Assembly (NCBI GenBank): GCA_001695595.3
Contig: MBPM02000061.1
Span: 310,001-374,000, forward strand
DNA from: Plasmopara viticola
Taxonomy: Eukaryota > Oomycota > Peronosporomycetes > Peronosporales > Peronosporaceae
Direction: 5' to 3'
Length of the DNA stretch: 64,000 nucleotides
Part shown: positions 11,201 to 26,200 of the stretch, in pieces
How positions within the stretch are numbered: the first letter of the stretch is position 1
Layout of the letters: every line of letters begins with the position of its first letter
The notes under the pieces: model-generated
Told to the model about the DNA's origin: nothing
The model's input: the letters and a program-made list of their open reading frames with translations, nothing else
Databases searched by the model: none
Program-made: the position numbers and the translations under genes

Positions 11201-14200
11201 AGCATACACTACACAGCAGGCGTTTTCAACACTGTGACGATTCCGCTTCAGCAGTCGTACCGCGGTGCGTCAAGTGATTTGGTCCCTGTTTTCAAAGCAG
11301 GTGATGCTACTGGACGTCACACAGTAGCTATGGTGCCATATGTAAAAGGTTTGTACCAACTGAGCGTACGCCTTCCCGCGATTGATGCGGTATACGCAGT
11401 CATGAGTCAAGCCACCTCGGCTCTAGGCGGTTCATTTTATCTTTCCGTAGCAGGACAAACAACAGCAGCATTAAGTTTCGCGTCACTGGGAACGGATGTG
11501 AAGACTGCATTGGAAGCGCTCTCGACCGTAGGAGTAGGTAACGTGGCTACTTCCTTGTCGTGCACTAGTGGGGACGCCACAAGAGGATGCAGGTGGCTCG
11601 TGACATTTCGGCACCTAGCAGAGACTGTGGCGTCGAGTCTTACGACCTCGTACAGTGGCGTTTTGACCGGCAACGACGCCATTGTCACCGTACAGATACT
11701 AACAGCTCCAAAAGCGGCGCAAATGATTCATGGTTTTCCAAAGAACGTGCGGGTAGATCCAGGGAACATGAATCCAAGCATTAGCACCGCGTACGGGCCT
11801 GGTCTGTACACCAGTACGTCTGGCATTCTAGCCTCATTCTTCGTCCAGATGAAAGACACCCACGGCAACAACTTGGAGAGTGACACAAGCTCTTTGCAGG
11901 TGCAAATTTTTCCGTCTGGAACCTTTTATCTGCCGTCGCAAGTGGCGCAAGAATCATCGATCGAGTATGTTGCGGAAGGGCTGTACAATGTCTCGTACAC
12001 GCCCATCCTATCCGGCCGCCACACTGTAGTCGTGACGGCTCAAACGTCTCCAGAAGTTCATCAGGTTTCGTCAGCGTTTGCTGTACCAGGAACGAGTCGC
12101 GGAGGCACGTTTGCACTGCGTTTGTTTGACCAGACGACTGCTCCACTCGTGTTCGAAGCCAACTCGACGGACGTCCAGCAGGCCCTGCTCAACCTGCCAG
12201 TCTTCGCGTCGTTTCTTTCTCAAACGACTGCGATTGCTGTAACACGAGTAGTCAATAGTCAAAACGGTTTTGACTACTTGATTACGTACACGCGTCTTCC
12301 ACCAAGTTTGAGACTAGAGCTCGTTCAAACCGTCAACAATCTCTACAGTGGCGATGGTGGTGGTGGTGCAACGCTTAGTGCGACTGTGCAGACGTCGCAG
12401 TCGCGTGAGCACGTCAAAACATCTATAACTTGGGGAGAGCCAATCATCAACGAGGTACAGGTTGTGACAGTAACGTCGACGGCTGCGCTGACAGGTGGTT
12501 CATTCCAGCTCCAATTCGGTGCATACACGACGGATCTCATCCCGTATAATGCACCGGCAGCGGTTCTTGAAACTTTGCTAAATCAGTTGCCACCGATTGG
12601 CGCTAACGGGGTGAGTGTTAGTCTGACGTCGAGCATAGCTACCTCGCGGTCATATACTGTCACGTTCTTAGCGGCAACGACCGGGACACCGCAAACGGCG
12701 TTCTGGAGCTCAGTGGTGTATACGCCCAATCGAATCGTTCGTCACGATCGTCTTGTTGGCGACATTCCAGCCCTGGCGCCAACGTCGACACATACGCTCG
12801 TTGCCGGCATTAATCCTGATGGTCAAGTGGCCGTGAGTACATTAGTATCGGGTGTCAGTCCGTTTACCACGATCGTTGCGCATGGGGCGCTTGTTCCTAA
12901 TCAATGCACGGCTGTCGATGAAAGCACGCCATCCAAACCTGGTTCAATTAACGCAGTAGGACAGAACGGCCTTCACTCTGGCAGGTATCACTCACGCTCG
13001 AGTTTTCTCATTGAAGCACGGGACGCGAACGGGAATCTTTTGGACGGCACAGGAGGCGGTGTATCAGGAGCACCAGTTCAAGAAGTCCAAATTATCGAGA
13101 CTTTTAATCTTGCTGGTCCAGGAAATCGACTGACAGGCACATTTGCATTCGTGTTTGATGGTCAAAGGACTGCAGCGGTGCCAGCAAACGCTGGCATTCA
13201 CGAGGTTGAGGCAGCTCTAGAAGCTCATTCCACTTTGAGCGGTTTCATCACGGTAGACACACCGGACGTGCAAGTGTTAGTGACCACTGGTACCGTGATT
13301 GTCGCGAAAACATCCAATATCCTAACAACGTCGGCAAGTTTATTGACTGTACCAGACTTTGCAGTCGGGGATTGGATTCGAGTTGGCTCTTTAACTGGTC
13401 CAGTCTTCACGGTCACTGCAATCACAGCTACAATTATTACACTCTCTGGTATCTACCAAGGTACCTCAAGCAATGTCGCGAACGTCTACAAGCAGAGCGA
13501 TCCAGGCTCTGGCTTTACGTACAGCGTTTATTTCGCTGCTGAATTAGGCGATGTACCAGCACTTGTTGTCGATACAACTGAGCTAGGCGGCACGGGGAAG
13601 GCGAAGGTCACGGCTTGCGACTACTTACGAACGCAACAGCTTCAAAGCACGGCAATGACGCAAATCAGTGGCACATTCTCGCTATCTTTTCGCGATAGTG
13701 TGACACGCATGCTTCCGTGGAACGTAGACGCCACTACACTACGCGATGCTCTTGAAGATTTAGACGGTATCTACTCGGCAGTGGTAGACACGCCCGTCGC
13801 GGGCACAAATGGCGGCTACACGTGGCAAATTACACTTGTATCGACAGAAACAAACGGTGACGAGGATCTCGCACTATTGTATGCTGAAGGATATTTGCTT
13901 CGAGGGAAACAGGCACATCTTCAAGTCTCGCCAGTCTGCCCTGCGACAAAGACACGAGAGAATGTTAACGTTTGGTCGGTGAGTGGCAGTCAGGGTCACG
14001 CCTTTGTGCCTGTGCTACGTGGTGCATCAACTGTTGTGGCCGACGTCAGTTATCTCGGTGGTGCCAAGTACAAGGCCCTGTACGACACCCCGCGTGAAGC
14101 CACGTACGCCCTCGACGTGCGTTACGTGGCACCTCGAGGCTTGCTAGGTAGCTACTTTGACAATCGCTGGTTGTACGGTATACCAGCATTGGAGCGAGTA

Positions 14201-17200
14201 GATCCACAAATCGACTTTATGTGGTACGAAGATCACATTACTCAATCCAGTCGAGAGCACGTAAGTGTTCGTTGGCATGGCTACGTGAAGCCACCGTTTA
14301 GCGAAAACTTTGTCTTTTTCGTAGTCGTCAACGACGGTGCGAGACTGTGGATCGAAAATGAGCTCGTCATTGATCAGTACGACTACGAAACGTCCACGAC
14401 CGTCGAATTTCAAGCGAATGCGTCAGTGGCCCTAATTAAAGATCGACTGGCAGAGATCACGTTAGAGTACCGTGAGAATTCGGGGCTGGCTTCCGTCTCG
14501 CTCATGTGGCAGTCGCACACACAGCCAAAAGGAATTGTGCCAAGTTCACGACTCTTCCATCGGTCAGATGCAATTCAAAAAAGCCCATTTCGTGTCCAAA
14601 CGCAAAGCTCGAAACCGTCTCCGCCAACTAACGTTAGCTTGACGATCAGTGGGGTAGATGCACTCACTGTTCACTTTCAGGCACCCGACGACAATGGCGG
14701 GGCGCCTGTGACACAGTATCAAGTCGAGTGGTGGACTTACGGAGGGTACGGGTCGCTCGAAGTCCAAGTTGTGAAAATTGCCACGACTAACACGGGAGGA
14801 ACTTTTACCCTCACACTTGACAGCAATCAAGTAACGGGTCCACTATTGCTCACAGTCTTACCTTCAGACATGGAGGTAGCGCTCGAGGCACTCGATGGAG
14901 CGGGTGATGTGACCGTGACGTCTGTCGTATCAGCGACCTCTCGAGACTTCATCGTCACCTTTAAATCGCGCGTCGGAGTGGTGCCAGTCATTCAAATCGA
15001 CGCCACCCAGCTCGTTGGATCCAAGGCATCAATGGTGTGCTCGAAAGGCATTGTTCAAGCGTTAGTAAACGGCATGCAGTGTACATCGGTGGAGAGCACT
15101 ACAAGCTCGGTCCAGTTACTAAGCAGCCCAATTGTGTTTGCGCCTCCAGACGTGCCAAAGCGTGGAGATTCCTTTTCGTTTCTGCTGACAGGGCTCACGC
15201 AACCAGCCGCTTCAGTTGCACCGACAGCACCAGGTGCCGTCGGCGATTCAACCGGACCGGGGTTTTCCGTTCGAGTTTTGGCCAAAAATTCGGCAGGGTA
15301 CGGGCTCCCGAGTGCCACGGCTTCGCTCAAGCCAATGGCGGTTCCTGCTGCTCCAACCAATGTAAAGCTGCGCCTTGTAGCTGGTTCTTCCACCAGCCTT
15401 CGGCTGTGGTGGGACGCACCGACTACAAACAATGGTGCAATCGTTACAAACTATGTAGTGGAGTGGCGCCGTCTAGAGCCAATCGCAAACACGTCCACCC
15501 TTGAGCTCTTCGCTTCTTTTCGGGACACGCCAGGTTCCTTTCTTGCTGCATACCCAACATCTTTGCGGTATAAATACACAGTCACCGACCTCGTGCCTGG
15601 CGTCGCGTATGTCGTGCAAGTTCGTGCAGAGAATGTCATGGGTGTCGGACCGAGTGGACAAGCAACACCGTCTTCTCAAAAGCCGCAAAGTAAAGCGACA
15701 CCTGTACTCAGTGGCGAGGTTGCACTGAGTACAAGATTGGTATCTCCTGTCGTCTCGACAGCCGCGTCATGCACGACTTTGTTGTTGTCGTGGCTTCCCG
15801 TTCCAATTGAGAATGATAACGGTGCGGCCGTCACGAGCTACGTCGTGGACTGGTACCAACCTCAGCTTGTCGATAAGTCTCCTTTTGAGGTTCAAATGCT
15901 CCAAATCATTGGTAAAGATGCAGCAGATATCGTCAGAGGAACATTCCGAGTGCAGTACAGTGGTACATTTACCGAAGCACTACCAGTCGACGCTAGTGAG
16001 TTGGCATTGAAAAGCAGCCTCGAAGCTTTACCAGCTTTACGCAGTGTCGACGTGGAACGAACGTCGATGGCGTCACGTGGTGGCTACCAATGGGCCGTCA
16101 CGTTTTTATCGGAAACGCCTTCAGTCGTGGGCAAAGTGCTTTCCATTGACTCGACAAGGTTGATGGCAACGATATTAAGTACAGACGTCGGCGCCCAACT
16201 TGACTCTGCTCATGTTGGGAGTAGTAGCATCACTGTCACTGCAACACAAGGCTCAAATCAAGTCACGAGTACAGATACTGCCGCCACAAATGCCTTGGTA
16301 ACCATGTATCTGTCCGTCGCTCCTTTTGGTTTATGGCGTGTGACTGGGGTGACGGTCGTTGCAGGAACAGCAACGTTGACGTTGTCTGCACCCTTTTCCG
16401 GTGCAAATGGTAACTACGTAGCTCAAGTTGGCTGGACTGTTCCTGGTGTACTGCCACCTGACTTCCACTCGAAGCAGATCCCAGCAACAAGTTCGACAGA
16501 GCCATACACTCTTGTATTGGACACGTTACCGTCTGGAACGGCGTATACGGCACGTGTGAGTGCTTGCAACTCACTTGGATGCAACGCTCCGACGACGGCG
16601 ACTCCGTCAACGTTGGCTGCACCAAAGCAAAAGCCTGCTTCCCCACGTGATGTCGCACTCTTTACCGATGGTGCCTCTACACTACGCGTACAATGGCGCC
16701 ACCCATCAAGTGACGGTGGCGATGTCATTACACACTATCGAGTGGAATGGGACGTTCATTCGACGTTTGATTCGGGAGATCGTGGCAATTCAGGGAGCTC
16801 GGGGGGTACGTCCCTTGGTTATGAACGTAAAGCAGTGATGAATCCAGGAGTGGATTGTCTACTGACGTTGTGTGAGACGGTAGTCGGCTCACTCGTTCGC
16901 GGGACGCCGTATTACGCCCGCGTCTACGCTTACAATTCGTATGGGTATTCGGGAGAAGCTGGTTATCCTGTGCTACCAGGCTATGGCGTACCCAAGACAC
17001 TTCCCGAGCCTCCCGCTGCCGTTCTACTTACTCCTTTGAACGCTTCAACGGATGTTGGCTTGACCGTGTCGTTCAACACGTCAAGTCATAGCTCTGACAA
17101 TGGCGGAGACGACGTGACGCAGTACCAGATTGAATGGGATGCCATGGATATCGAGGCCATCGTTCCCGATGTTGTGGCTCGTATTTCCAGTGCCCAAACA

Positions 17201-20200
17201 GTAGAGACAATCTCAACGAATCTAATCAACAACGTGCTTTTTGCAGAGTACACGACGCAGATTGTACTGCTCTCTGCAACCGCGTACGACATACGTGGTT
17301 CCTTTCGATTAGCTTTTCTCGATGCTGTCACGCCGAGTGTGCCATGGGATGTGTCGGCCGAGACTTTCACTGCTCTACTTGAAGCGCTTCCTACCGTCGG
17401 ACGTGTCAATGTCCGCCGTATCGCTGCAGGGTTTGGCTTTGCCTGGTTCGTGACATTCTTGACAGCTCCCTTTCGAGCAGATACTTCGACGTTTGCAGAC
17501 GTGTATGGAGACCTTCCACTACTGAGAGTGTCAACAGACAGCACGCAACTTCTTGCCGCTTTTAGCACGTCCCAGTCGGCAACTAACTCACTGACCGGGA
17601 CGGGCGCCAGACTAGCAACTGCAACGCTCATACGTGCGTTCAACGGCTTTGAACAGCAAGGCATCAAGGTCTCAACAAGTGCCGGGATTTTGACGGGATT
17701 CTTCCGTTTGAGCTACGATCAGCAGCAGACGGCGTCGATTCCTGCCAATGCCAGTGCAACGACTGTCAAGCAAGCGCTAACGGACGCTGTGACGTATATC
17801 GGAGACATTCGCGTATTCAAGCGACAGAGTGCTACACCGACAGGTTTTGTCTATACGATCCTGTACAAGTCACGCCTTGGCCCCAACTATCCGCTTGTCA
17901 ATTGTGTAGGAACGGATCTCAGTAGTTCCTTGGCGACAGCCACGACTTTGTGTGAAACGACTCGTGCACAGGGAGGTCGACTCCCAGCAATGACGAGTAG
18001 TTTATATGGCGTTGTCGTTCTAAAAAAGACAGATTTAAATATCTCTGACAATGGAATGGCCCATTACGACGTACAAAAGTTGCGACGGGCGGTGGGGTAC
18101 CACGTCCGGGTAGCGGCGTGGAATGGCGTCGGTGATGTTTTTGGCGACACACGTGCTTCTACACCTGCTCGTTTCACGGTCCAAAGTATCCCTGATCACC
18201 CTCGGGACATAACAGTCGAACCTCGTTCATCTTCCACGTTGCTCGTCATGTGCACGCCCCCATTGAATACTGAAGAAACTCTGATTTCGAATTACACTGT
18301 GCAGATCGCAGCCCGACAGGGCATTGCCGAACAACAAGTGATAAGAGCCGAGAGTTCGTTAGGTGATCTATCGATACGTCGTCTTGTGCTGGAGCTTCGA
18401 GTGGGAAACGTGATGGGATCGATTCAAGTCATGGGAAACATCTCGAGCGACGCTTTACACTCGTCACTTACTGACGCGTTGAATGTACCAGGAGCAATCG
18501 CGAGTGTAAGTCGCACCAGTGTCGGGATCTTTTCAAACTACGGTTACGAGTGGGTCATCACTTTTGACGACGCAATCGGCGACGTGCCTCTCATTAAGTT
18601 TACTGAAGCGAGCTACGAAGTCTTCAATCGATCACCCGATTTCATGTTGGCATTGGCTCTCAGTGTCACTGAAAAGATAAAGGGTAGTATTGACGGTCCC
18701 ACGCTGCCGCCAGCTTCTGTGTTTACGACAATAGTGACTCCGTACCACGAAATCCAGCGGATTTTTATCTACAGCGGATCGCCAGTGGATCTAAGTGGGA
18801 CGTTGTCGCTCAGCTTTGGTGGTGAATCGACGGTCGCGTTAGCTACAAGTGCGACGGCGGATGACGTTCGAGAGGCACTGGAGGGATTAGCGACGGCTGG
18901 CGAGGTAACAGTGACAGTATCTGCGCCAGTTCTCGAGCGCGCAATACTCCCAGCGACTCGACACGGAGTGTACTGGGACGTGACGTTTATCAGCTCGACG
19001 AACGATCTGCCATTGCTAGGTGTACGAACGGACTCGACACTTCCATTCACTTCAACTGCTTGTGGCGGCTCACTGAGGGGTGTGACGCCATGTGTAGACA
19101 TTTACACCCTCGTGCAAGGTGGATTGTCCCCCCAGACGACGCTCAAACAGCTTAGTAATTCGACAAATTACATTGTACGGATTGCGGCTTCAAACGACCA
19201 TTTTACAAGTCAATTTGCGACTGCTTTGGGAGCATTTCAGCCGGTTGCACGCCCCCCATTGGCGGTACAGAATACCCTCGTTGCTCCACTCGCGGCTGAT
19301 ACACTTGGAGTCTCATGGCAAGCCCCTCGCGACGACGGCGGGGCGCGCATCACTCACTATAAGATTCAATGGGATGTCAGTGCGAGCTTTGACTTGCAAA
19401 ACATTTTTGCAGGCTCCGACAGTGTTGATGTGCACGACGAGTTGTGGTACGTCTACCGCATCACGGGCCTTAGCTCAAGCAAGCAGTATTTTGTATCGGT
19501 TGTTGCATACAACGCACGCGGTTACGGGATTTCTGTGACAGCACAGCCAGTAGACGCTCACGACCGTGTGACACATGTGACAGTGTCAGGGGCGACACTC
19601 GACGAGACCGCGCTTGCTACTGAGACAATGACCTTGTCGTTTGCGAATTATCCTACCAAGACAGTAACCGTCGGTCTAACGTCGAGTGCGCTAGAGATGC
19701 AGAGCGCGTTGCAACGTCTGCCCGTCGTGGGTATTTTGTCCGTCAAACGCTCGGATTACTCGAAAGGACCGACTGCTACGCCATACGATACCAGTGGCGT
19801 AAGTACACCAAGCGACTTACTAATCACTTGGAGTATCACGTTCCGTACGGCTTCGATTGATGGTGTACGTGCAAGTGCGCTCGGCAATCTTGTCGTGACG
19901 TATACGGGATCGAACACCGTCACTTCTTTCGAGGTTGTGGCGCCGATTGAAGACGGCTCACTTAGTATACAGCCGCGACCTGTATCCGCCACGGGACCTC
20001 GCGACGTGCTCTTGTCGGTTGTCGATGTTGCGTCACTTGGTGTAAGTTGGTTGCCATCACTTGCGTCCCTCACGACCAAATATCTTGTCGAATGGAGTAG
20101 CAACCCAGACTTTGCCGTGTGTCGCGCTGGGTCCATCACCAGTAGCGGCATCCGGACATCGTACGCAATAGCTGCAGCCAATTCACAAGTCGTGAATGCA

Positions 20201-23200
20201 GCTACCATCAGAGCCGATGGGCGTATCGCGTACACTATAGGAGGCTTACCAGCAAACACCAAACAACACGTGCGTGTGTCGGCATACAATGGCAATTACG
20301 GCTCCCCGGTTCTTGCTCAAGTGTTGTTTGTGAGAAATCCTACTACACCCGACGACGAGGCTTTTGTTCGCATTCTACCGCAGGTCATAAGCCTGATGCC
20401 ACAAGTCGTGCCTCCGTTCCGTCCGACATCGGTCACGATGCAAGTAAGCTCTAATGACCAGCCAACGCAATTGGAAGTCAATTTTGTTCAGCCTACTCAA
20501 GATGCCTTTGGGTTCACGGCGGGAAATGGCGGCGCTCCAATTACGCACTATCGATTAAGTTGGTGGGATCCGTCCGAACTGGCAGTGACCGCCAACGCCA
20601 TCGCGTCGTACGAGGTGCGAATGGTAGACCAGACGGGAGCGGCGTTGACTTGTTTCCCTGCGCCTTGTCAGTTCCGGTTGGGAGCCGAAGTGCAGTCTTT
20701 GTCATTGACGCCGGACGCGGTAGCAGGAACAGGTTCTTTCCGTCTCGTGCTCTCGTCTTTGACCTTTACGACTTTAGTCTGCACGACGTGCACCGTGGCA
20801 TTTACTGCAGCAATCGATGGTGTGGTGACCATGGACTATACAGGCACGTCACCCAATTTACAAACTGTTCTCGGTACAAATGCTCGCTTTCAAGTCGACA
20901 AACTCGGTGCTGCATGCATCTTTGAGGTGGCAGCGTCGGCCACGCTCCCAGCCAACAACCTACCACTTCGATTTCTTTCTGCTGCTAATGGTGCGCCAGC
21001 ATGCCCTCTACCACTAACTCAAGCGACGTATACGATTCATGTGGAACCGACTACGGCGTGTATCCCAGCGTCGACGAACGCTGCGGGGCTCGCGACTGCA
21101 GTCTCGGGCTTGGTCGATAATGATGCCGTTGACGTCTCACTTGACATTGCCTCAAGTCTCATACGACGCTTTCAGATCACATTTACGGGATCGAGTGCAT
21201 CGGGAGCATCAGGGACCTCAATAGCCCACATAGCAGACGTCGCACAGCTCAAAGTCGTGGCGATGGATGGTACGGGTGGATGCACAGACGCATCAGGAAA
21301 TGCTTGGACGGGCACGGAGATTAATGGAGGCTTCCTGACGCCAGGCGTGGCCTACGCTGTTCAAGTCGCCGCACTGAACTCGGCTGGACTCGGTGCTCCG
21401 ATGCGTGCAACAGCAATATGCCACGACACCCCGTGCTTTGCTGGCGATGCAGCTCTTGCACCAGCTGCACCACCGCTTGCTCCAAATGCCGTCACTGTAG
21501 CCAGCAATCGTGCAGATCGAACAGCATTAAACGTCATATGGAAGGCTCCAACATCAACGAACGGTGCCATCGTGACGCAATATCTAGTCGAGTACTCAAC
21601 TGCCAATTTTGCCGTGCAACCGTTGTTGTGTACAGGCTGCGTCACGGCCTTTACCACGGGAACAGCCGTGTTAGCACCAACGCTAACGCTTAGTTCTAAC
21701 ACTGTTTTGACAAGTGGACAGCTCGTGGTGCTTAGCAGTCTCTCACCTGTGTGCATCCTCACAGTGAGCAAAGACGTCGCGACTTTTATAAGGACAGCAT
21801 GGACTGGAGCGCTTGTCGTGTACAACCTCGAGCGTCAGCATGGCTGCGATGGATTCACGGGTCAAAGTAGCAATTTAAAGGCGCTTCTGGACTCAGCAAC
21901 CGACAGCTCCGTCGCCGTCTTTCCTCGTGCCGACGAATTACAGTCAACAGTTTTAAAGCCACTGACACCGGGCAAACAATACACAATTCGTGTCCGGGCG
22001 CAAAACCGTGAAGGGTATGGCGCGCCTCAAACTGCCGCGTTTGTTTGTGAACCAGGCATTGAGTTGTGTACCGCAGCTGGAACACTAGCAACAACGCGAC
22101 AGCTACCGGCATCGCCAGCTTTAATTGTGCCATCGCAGCTACTAGGGGCTGGCGTGGCTGGTGCTACGTCCAACATTTTGGGATTCACTCGGACTTCCCT
22201 AACGGTTGCCTTCCGTGATCCGAACCGCTGGTCAGGTCTTGAGATTGTGGACTCGTTCCGCGTCGAGTGGGACACAGCTGCAGATTTCTCATCGTCAGAT
22301 AAACAGACAATGATTGTAACCCCTTCAGCGTCAACTCCTCCGTCGCGTTGGTTGACACGTCAGCTCTGTGCCAGTTGCATTACGGACCTCGTGACGGCAA
22401 CCGGTACACTGTCAGTGAGTGGTGGTCTTGGGCTTTCGTTTGGCCTTGCAAACAATGACTGGATTCTAGTAGGTGCTGCGTCAATAACATGTAGTTTTCA
22501 AGTCGCCAATACGGCTCCAACTACGTCTGCAATCACAGTCCTGGGAGGTCATGGATGTGCGGATTTCACTGGAAAGACACTGTCGCTAGATGCTCAGGAA
22601 ACGTACGTGTATCAGCTGACGACCGGTCTTTCGATGGGAGTTTTGACACATATTCGTGTCGCGGCTCACAACTCCCTCGGCTTTGGGCCACCCAGTGATA
22701 GTATTGCCGTCGCTCCAATTACATCCAGTGATCCCCCACCTTCTCCATATGTTGCTCTGACTGTGCTAACTTCTGATGAGGAGGAGGATTCCGACGTGCG
22801 CGTAAGTTCGCTGCGTGTATCGTTCCCGCCGCCTGCGATGTCTTTAACCGACACGAATGGTGACGGCGGTTCACCCGTAACTAAATACCTCGTCGAATGG
22901 GTCGATACGATGGAATTTGCAAGTACAATACCTCAAGTCCAAACAATCAGTACGACGTCGGATTCTAGCGGAAGTGTCGCCGGTTCGTTCGTCTTGACAC
23001 TTGATACGACAACGTGCGCGTTGTGTTCGATTCAAGGCGTGTTTACCACGTCTGCACTAAGCGCGTCGGCTTCAGTGGAGAACATGGCGCAAGAGCTGGA
23101 GAACTTGCCGAATGTAGGCGACGTGGCAGTGACACGTGATGGCTGTACGACTAAGAACCAATGCACGTGGGCAGTCACGTTTGTCAGTGAGCTGGGCGTC

Positions 23201-26200
23201 GTGCCGCCGTTGACGTACACGAGCCGATTGTACGCCGTGGGGGGCAAAGTGACGCTAACAGTGAATGGGGGGACCCAAATTGGCAGTCTCAATGGAGCTA
23301 CGTATTGTCCCTCTTTAGTCAACAACGTAATAGTAAGTGGAAGAACGAATTGCGGCGTGGTTGCTGTCGACGCCAAGACGACGTCTGTTCCGTTCGAATA
23401 CGTTATTGAAGGCTTGACGCCTGGCACTACGTACTACGCTCGTGTTGCGGCTTATAATGCACTCGGTTACGGACCAAGACGAGTTACAGCTCCACGGTCG
23501 TTGAGTGTACCATTCGAACCTCCATCAGCGCCACGATCACCATTCAACGGATTCGCACCACCACTTCTTACCCTTGCTGGGCCGACGTCTTTGATGGTGA
23601 GCTATGGTGCCCCACAATTTACTGGCGGAGCTCCAGTAACGGGCTACGTGATTGAATGGGATTTGTCGCCAGAATTCGATAGTGGCTCGAACGGCGATGC
23701 CCTCGGTCAAGTGACGATATCAGCTTCTTCTCTAGTCGCGGCTGTTGATCATGCTTTCCGGTATCGATTGAACGGACTCCCAAGCCGACAGTGGATTTAT
23801 GTACGGATGTTCGCCGAGAATGGCCAAATGGGAGCAGGCGTGCCCGTACTGACTGTACCAGCACGAGAGATGCCTCGAGGAAAGCCAGGTAGTTTAAACG
23901 GAGTGACTGTCGTCAACGATCGACGAGCTCAGCCTCTAGGAACGGCGCTATTAGTGTCGTGGCCTCAAGCCTCGGCTGATATCGTTCGGTACCAGATTGA
24001 GTGGTATCAACAAGCTGCGGTCGAACCACTTTACGGCGCGCCAGTGGTACAACTTGTCCGGTCCACGGGCACAATAACGGGAGGCTTCTTTGCCTTGTCG
24101 TTTGGGGACGGCAGTGAGTTGTATCCGTGGCGTTTATTGCCTGGAACCGTAGACGCTGAACACGGTGCAACGTTCTTCAAAACAAGTGAAGACTTGACTG
24201 GAGTAGTAGCTCCAGGTGACGTCGTGTTTCTCAATCAGCAGGCGTACTTGGTGTCGGCAGTCGGTACTTGTACAGCCTCGCAACTTCCACTAGCTCTTGC
24301 AACAGGCTACCAATCGGTTGGTACACTTGCCAGTTCACGAGGTACAACACCCACGACGTATGCTGGAGACACAGTATTCGGTGCCAAGCTTTACACTCAA
24401 TGGCGCACGACCCCTTTGCCCATGGACGTCACACCTTTAGACATGCAGGAAGCATTGGAGATGCTGCCAAGTATTGGCTTGGTCCGTGTCGAGCGTCGGT
24501 CAACTGGAACCAACACGTACGAATGGACAGTCACCTTTACGTCGCAAGTGCCGCAAACGGACCCGGCGTTTCCTATGCTCACAGTAAACGATCGCTTACT
24601 CACACCGACGGGCACTGGAGCCGATGCGAGCGTTGGCGTGACTTTTATCACATCCGGACAAAAACCGCAAGCTTTTGGGTCGGCACTTGTCGGCACGCAA
24701 GAGACTGTAGTTTCTGATGGTGTATGTAGGTATAGTATCCCTCACCTTGAAACGGGAATAGTCTACTTTGTTCACGTGGCTGCAGTCAACGACCGTGGAG
24801 CTGGCGCGTTCACTTCAGCTTCAACGTCTGGTGTTGTGCCTACAAGAGTCCCACAAGCACTGAAGAATGTTTTAGTTCGTCCGCTCTCACCTCACCGTTT
24901 GGAAGTTGCATTCGATCAAGCGCAGACTTCAGGAGGACGCGAGGTCAACGACTATCGTATCGAAGCTGCCCTTAACGCTCAATTTACCGAGCCTTCTATC
25001 GTTCAAGATCGACTGCCGACTACCAAATACGCTCGCGTCACCACTGCTGCCCTCACTGGCCCCTTCCTCGCAGGCAGCACCTTCTCCTTGGCTGCAGTCG
25101 ATACGCGGTCTTTTCACGGTACAATGACACACCAAGTGGATGCGTTGGCTTCGGCACAGGCGCTCGCTGCCGGGTCTGCTTTCCTGTTACGACTGAAACC
25201 AGATAGCACACTAGGATACGGAGCTGCTTCGTTCTCTGACGCGTTTTCTCGAGGAGAAATGGTCCGTATCCGAAATGACCAAGCAACGGTTTGTCTCGAT
25301 GGCAACGTGGCGTGGCAACTCTGGAAAACGGATACAGGGCTCACGATTGCTGGATACAGTGGCACAACGATTACGCTATCGGCACCGCTTAGCACAGCTC
25401 TCCAACTCGTGGTTGGTGTAGGCACTCAGCTCGCAGTTGGCGAAGCAGCAAAAGGCCCAGCAGACCCAGCAGCCTGTCAAGCTGTCGTGACGGCAGTGAA
25501 CGCCGACAAGCTGCACGTGGATGTTCGGCATGTGTGTATCAATCTAGGAGTGAAATTTGCCAGCGGATTGTCCGTCTTTGTCGTCAAAGGCGTCGCACCA
25601 ATCACGAGTGCTTCGTACGATGCTACTACGGCGACGATTACCTTGTCAACGGCTCTAGACAATCGTCTCGTCGATATCGTCGTAGCAAACACTTGGATAT
25701 CCATCGGGACGACACTCGAAGGTGCCGCGACATGTCGTGCTCGGGTTACGACTGCGACGACGACGACTTTGACGTTAAGTCATCAATGTGCCGAAGCTGC
25801 AATCAAATTAGGGACGGGAAATCCCAACATTTACATCCACCGCGGGCCCGCGCTGCTTCCTCTGTGCGAGCGGCAAGATCCGTGGAAAGCACTGGAGGCG
25901 TCAAGTATCGCGTCGCTACTTGCTAGCTTCGATGCGTCAGGTGGACGCGAGCCATTGCCAGTATTTCGTAGTGACTCGGCTGTGAGTGTAGCGACTGAAC
26001 TTGGTACAATTGGAAGCAGTGAAGAGGTCCAGGTGGTAAGTGGAGTGACACTGAATTGTGGTGACTATATTCGGTTAGGCAGAGCATCCTTTGATGAGCC
26101 AACAGCCGAAGACATTGAAGCGTTAGCAACGTTTCGGGTTCGCGGCAAGTGTGACACCAATGGATGCGACTGCGTGCGCTCTGCTACGACATCTTTACAG

